A stretch of DNA of 64,000 nt, from positions 1 to 64,000 of the forward strand of contig NZ_NPKH01000039.1 in assembly GCF_002284535.1 (NCBI RefSeq), read 5' to 3'. A model generated the notes under the pieces. That model saw only the letters and a list, made by a program, of their open reading frames with translations, made no database searches and was not told where the DNA came from. This document shows, in pieces, positions 62,640 through 64,000 of the stretch; within the stretch, counting starts at the first letter, position 1; every line of letters starts with the position of its first letter. The translations under genes and the position numbers were made by a program. The DNA is from Mesorhizobium wenxiniae (GTDB lineage Bacteria > Pseudomonadota > Alphaproteobacteria > Rhizobiales > Rhizobiaceae).

Positions 62640-62885
62640 CCAAATCCTCGTGGCAAGCCCTCGCGGCGGCAGCGGCGGCGCCTGTTTCCTGCTTATGGCG
62701 TCAGGCCATCGCTAAGGCAAGGGTTTTGCCGCAAGCGCCGCGCAAATGGCTGTCAGAAAACCGATGCAAACCCGGCGGGCCTTTCGCGGCGGTCGAAGCA
62801 TGCCTTGCCAAGGCTGCCCCGTCTTTCTAAAGCTCTGCGCGTCCCATGCAGGTATCCAGTCTGATTGACGGTGAGGGAGGTAAAG

Positions 62886-63746
62886 ATGGCCCCGGATTCA
62901 TCCGACCCTGAGCTGCGAATCAGTGCCAGCTCCATTCGCCTGCGCAAGGGCGGCGTGCCGGTCGTCTGCCTCACCGCCTACACCTATCCCGTCGCTCGCC
63001 TGCTCGACGATCATGTCGACCTGCTTCTGGTCGGAGACAGCGTCGCCATGGTTCTCCATGGCCACAAGACCACGCTGGGCGCTTCGCTGGAGATGATGAT
63101 CGCCCATGGACAAGCGGTGATGCGGGGTTCGGCCAGGGCCTGCGTGGTGGTCGACATGCCGGCCGGAAGCTATGAGGCAACGCCGCGCCAAGCCGTCGCC
63201 TCGGCTCGGCGGATCGTCAACGAAACCGGTTGTCAGGCCGTCAAGCTGGAGGGCGGCGTTACCGTTGCCCGGCAGATCGCGGCGATCGTCGCTGCCGGCA
63301 TTCCGGTCATGGGACATATCGGCTTGCAGCCGCAATCGGTGGAAAGCGACGGCGGCTACAGGATCAAGGGCCGTACCGAGGAGAATGTGGCGGCGCTTTA
63401 TCGCGACGCCCGCGCGGTCGAGAAGGCCGGCGCGTTTTCGGTAGTCATCGAAGGCACAGTCGAGACCGTCGCCGCCGACCTCACCCGGCACATTTCCATT
63501 CCAACCATCGGGATCGGCGCCAGCGGAGACTGCGACGGCCAGATCCTGGTCATCGACGATATGGTCGGCCTGACCGTCGACCGCGTGCCGAAATTCGTCA
63601 AGCAATATGCCGACCTGCGCAGCGTCATATCGCAGGCGGCAGCCAGCTATGCAGCGGAGGTGCGAAGCCGGACATTCCCCGGCCCGAACCACGTCTTTTC
63701 GGCCGCAGCCGAACAAGGGCAAAGAATGAGTTGGGACAAAGAATGA
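62886..63746 (+). CDS. panB: 3-methyl-2-oxobutanoate hydroxymethyltransferase
   Basis: 286 residues. First committed step to pantothenate, using 5,10-methylene-tetrahydrofolate. Motifs: CLTAYTYPVARLLDDHVDLLLVGDSVAMVLHGH, CVVVDMPAGSYE, VKLEGG, GHIGLQPQSV and GIGASGDCDGQILVIDDM. ATG 62886 follows GGGAGG. The last few codons (MSWDKE) are encoded by a 17-base repeat that also covers the panC start. The stop is 14 bases before the panC ATG. Confidence 0.95.
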   Translation: MAPDSSDPELRISASSIRLRKGGVPVVCLTAYTYPVARLLDDHVDLLLVGDSVAMVLHGHKTTLGASLEMMIAHGQAVMRGSARACVVVDMPAGSYEATPRQAVASARRIVNETGCQAVKLEGGVTVARQIAAIVAAGIPVMGHIGLQPQSVESDGGYRIKGRTEENVAALYRDARAVEKAGAFSVVIEGTVETVAADLTRHISIPTIGIGASGDCDGQILVIDDMVGLTVDRVPKFVKQYADLRSVISQAAASYAAEVRSRTFPGPNHVFSAAAEQGQRMSWDKE

Positions 63747-63770
63747 GCCGAGACAAAGCATGAGCCGGCC
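63721..63770 (+). repeat. 17-bp imperfect tandem repeat at the panB-panC junction
   Basis: Three copies, 63721-63737, 63738-63754 and 63755-63770, of AAAGAATGAGCCGAGAC with 1-5 changes. Each contains ATGAG. Since 17 is not a multiple of three, each ATG is in a different frame: the first is in panB, the second opens a six-codon frame (63743-63763), the third is the panC start. Confidence 0.85.
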
Positions 63771-64000
63771 TCTCATCGTCGACAGCGTCGCCGCCCTTCG
63801 CGCGCAAATCCGCGACTGGCGTCGCGATGGCCTCAGCCTTGCCATGGTACCGACCATGGGTGCACTGCATGACGGCCATGTCTCGCTGATCGGGGTCGCA
63901 CTCGAAAAGGCCGATCGCTGCGTTGTCTCGATCTTCGTCAACCCGACGCAGTTCGCTCCGAGCGAAGACCTCGACAAATATCCGCGCCAACTCGCCCGCG
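63760..64000 (+). CDS. panC: pantothenate synthetase, 5' part (runs off window)
   Basis: The first 80 codons are present. MSRPLIVDSVAALRAQIRDWR leads into the nucleotide-binding MVPTMGALHDGHVSLI (the family HIGH-like HDGH motif) and FVNPTQFAPSEDLDKYPR. It joins pantoate and beta-alanine. The ATG at 63760 lies in the third 17-base repeat. Continues beyond base 64000. Confidence 0.93.
   Translation, partial: MSRPLIVDSVAALRAQIRDWRRDGLSLAMVPTMGALHDGHVSLIGVALEKADRCVVSIFVNPTQFAPSEDLDKYPRQLAR

Noticed and set aside
1..64000. CRISPR arrays, tRNA or rRNA genes, nod boxes
   Set aside because: I looked for regularly spaced repeats, TTCGA-type T-arms with matching stems and nod-box-like motifs and found none that held up by eye. 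A covariance-model search was not possible here.

Overview
The window looks like a chromosomal segment of an alphaproteobacterium of the order Rhizobiales, most like Mesorhizobium. This rests on protein-level resemblance, on gene orders I know from that order (amidase / mrcA / prfB divergent from rne; M48 protease / DsbA-like / aroQ / accB / accC / aat / DUF2155 / NDUFA12-like), and on high GC in the core genes. No database search was run.

Layout. 1-3,110 is a graveyard: fragments of a yedK-like gene, a peptide-type ABC ATPase fragment, a frameshifted IS1182-type transposase, and a yedK C-terminal relic on the other strand. 3,386-6,949 holds three orphan regulators (one Crp/Fnr, two LuxR types with degenerate receivers). 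7,150-31,000 is an exopolysaccharide (EPS) region. It contains an ExoF-like export protein with seven 11-residue repeats, and a minus-strand operon that reads GT2, GT4, polymerase-like membrane protein, DUF1616 protein, GT4, Wzx-like flippase, CelD-like GNAT protein and FAD enzyme. It also has a GINT1-like glycosyltransferase-associated protein, a GH5 hydrolase coupled to GT2 genes, a UDP-xylose synthase, an IS481 element, a methyltransferase and a secreted GH16 glycanase with RTX repeats. No initiating sugar-phosphate transferase and no chain-length co-polymerase is present, so the pathway needs partners elsewhere. AT-richer genes (FAD/GNAT, UXS, methyltransferase, second LuxR) sit among GC-rich ones, and several genes survive only as 5' stubs, so the locus is a mosaic.

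31,000-33,700 carries small membrane and hypothetical genes. 33,703-39,000 is a TetR regulator facing a PotDBCA-type ABC transporter operon that ends in a metallo-beta-lactamase-fold hydrolase; a palindrome lies in the shared promoter region.

From about 39,480 to the end the content is core housekeeping: NAD kinase, RhlE helicase, OmpA-like lipoprotein, GFA-family protein, prfB with a textbook +1 frameshift site, mrcA, an N-acetylmuramoyl-alanine amidase, RNase E, glutaminase, aminotransferase, M48 protease, DsbA-like protein, aroQ preceded by two long hairpins, accBC, aat, DUF4440, DUF2155, NDUFA12-like, panB and the start of panC, which runs off the window.
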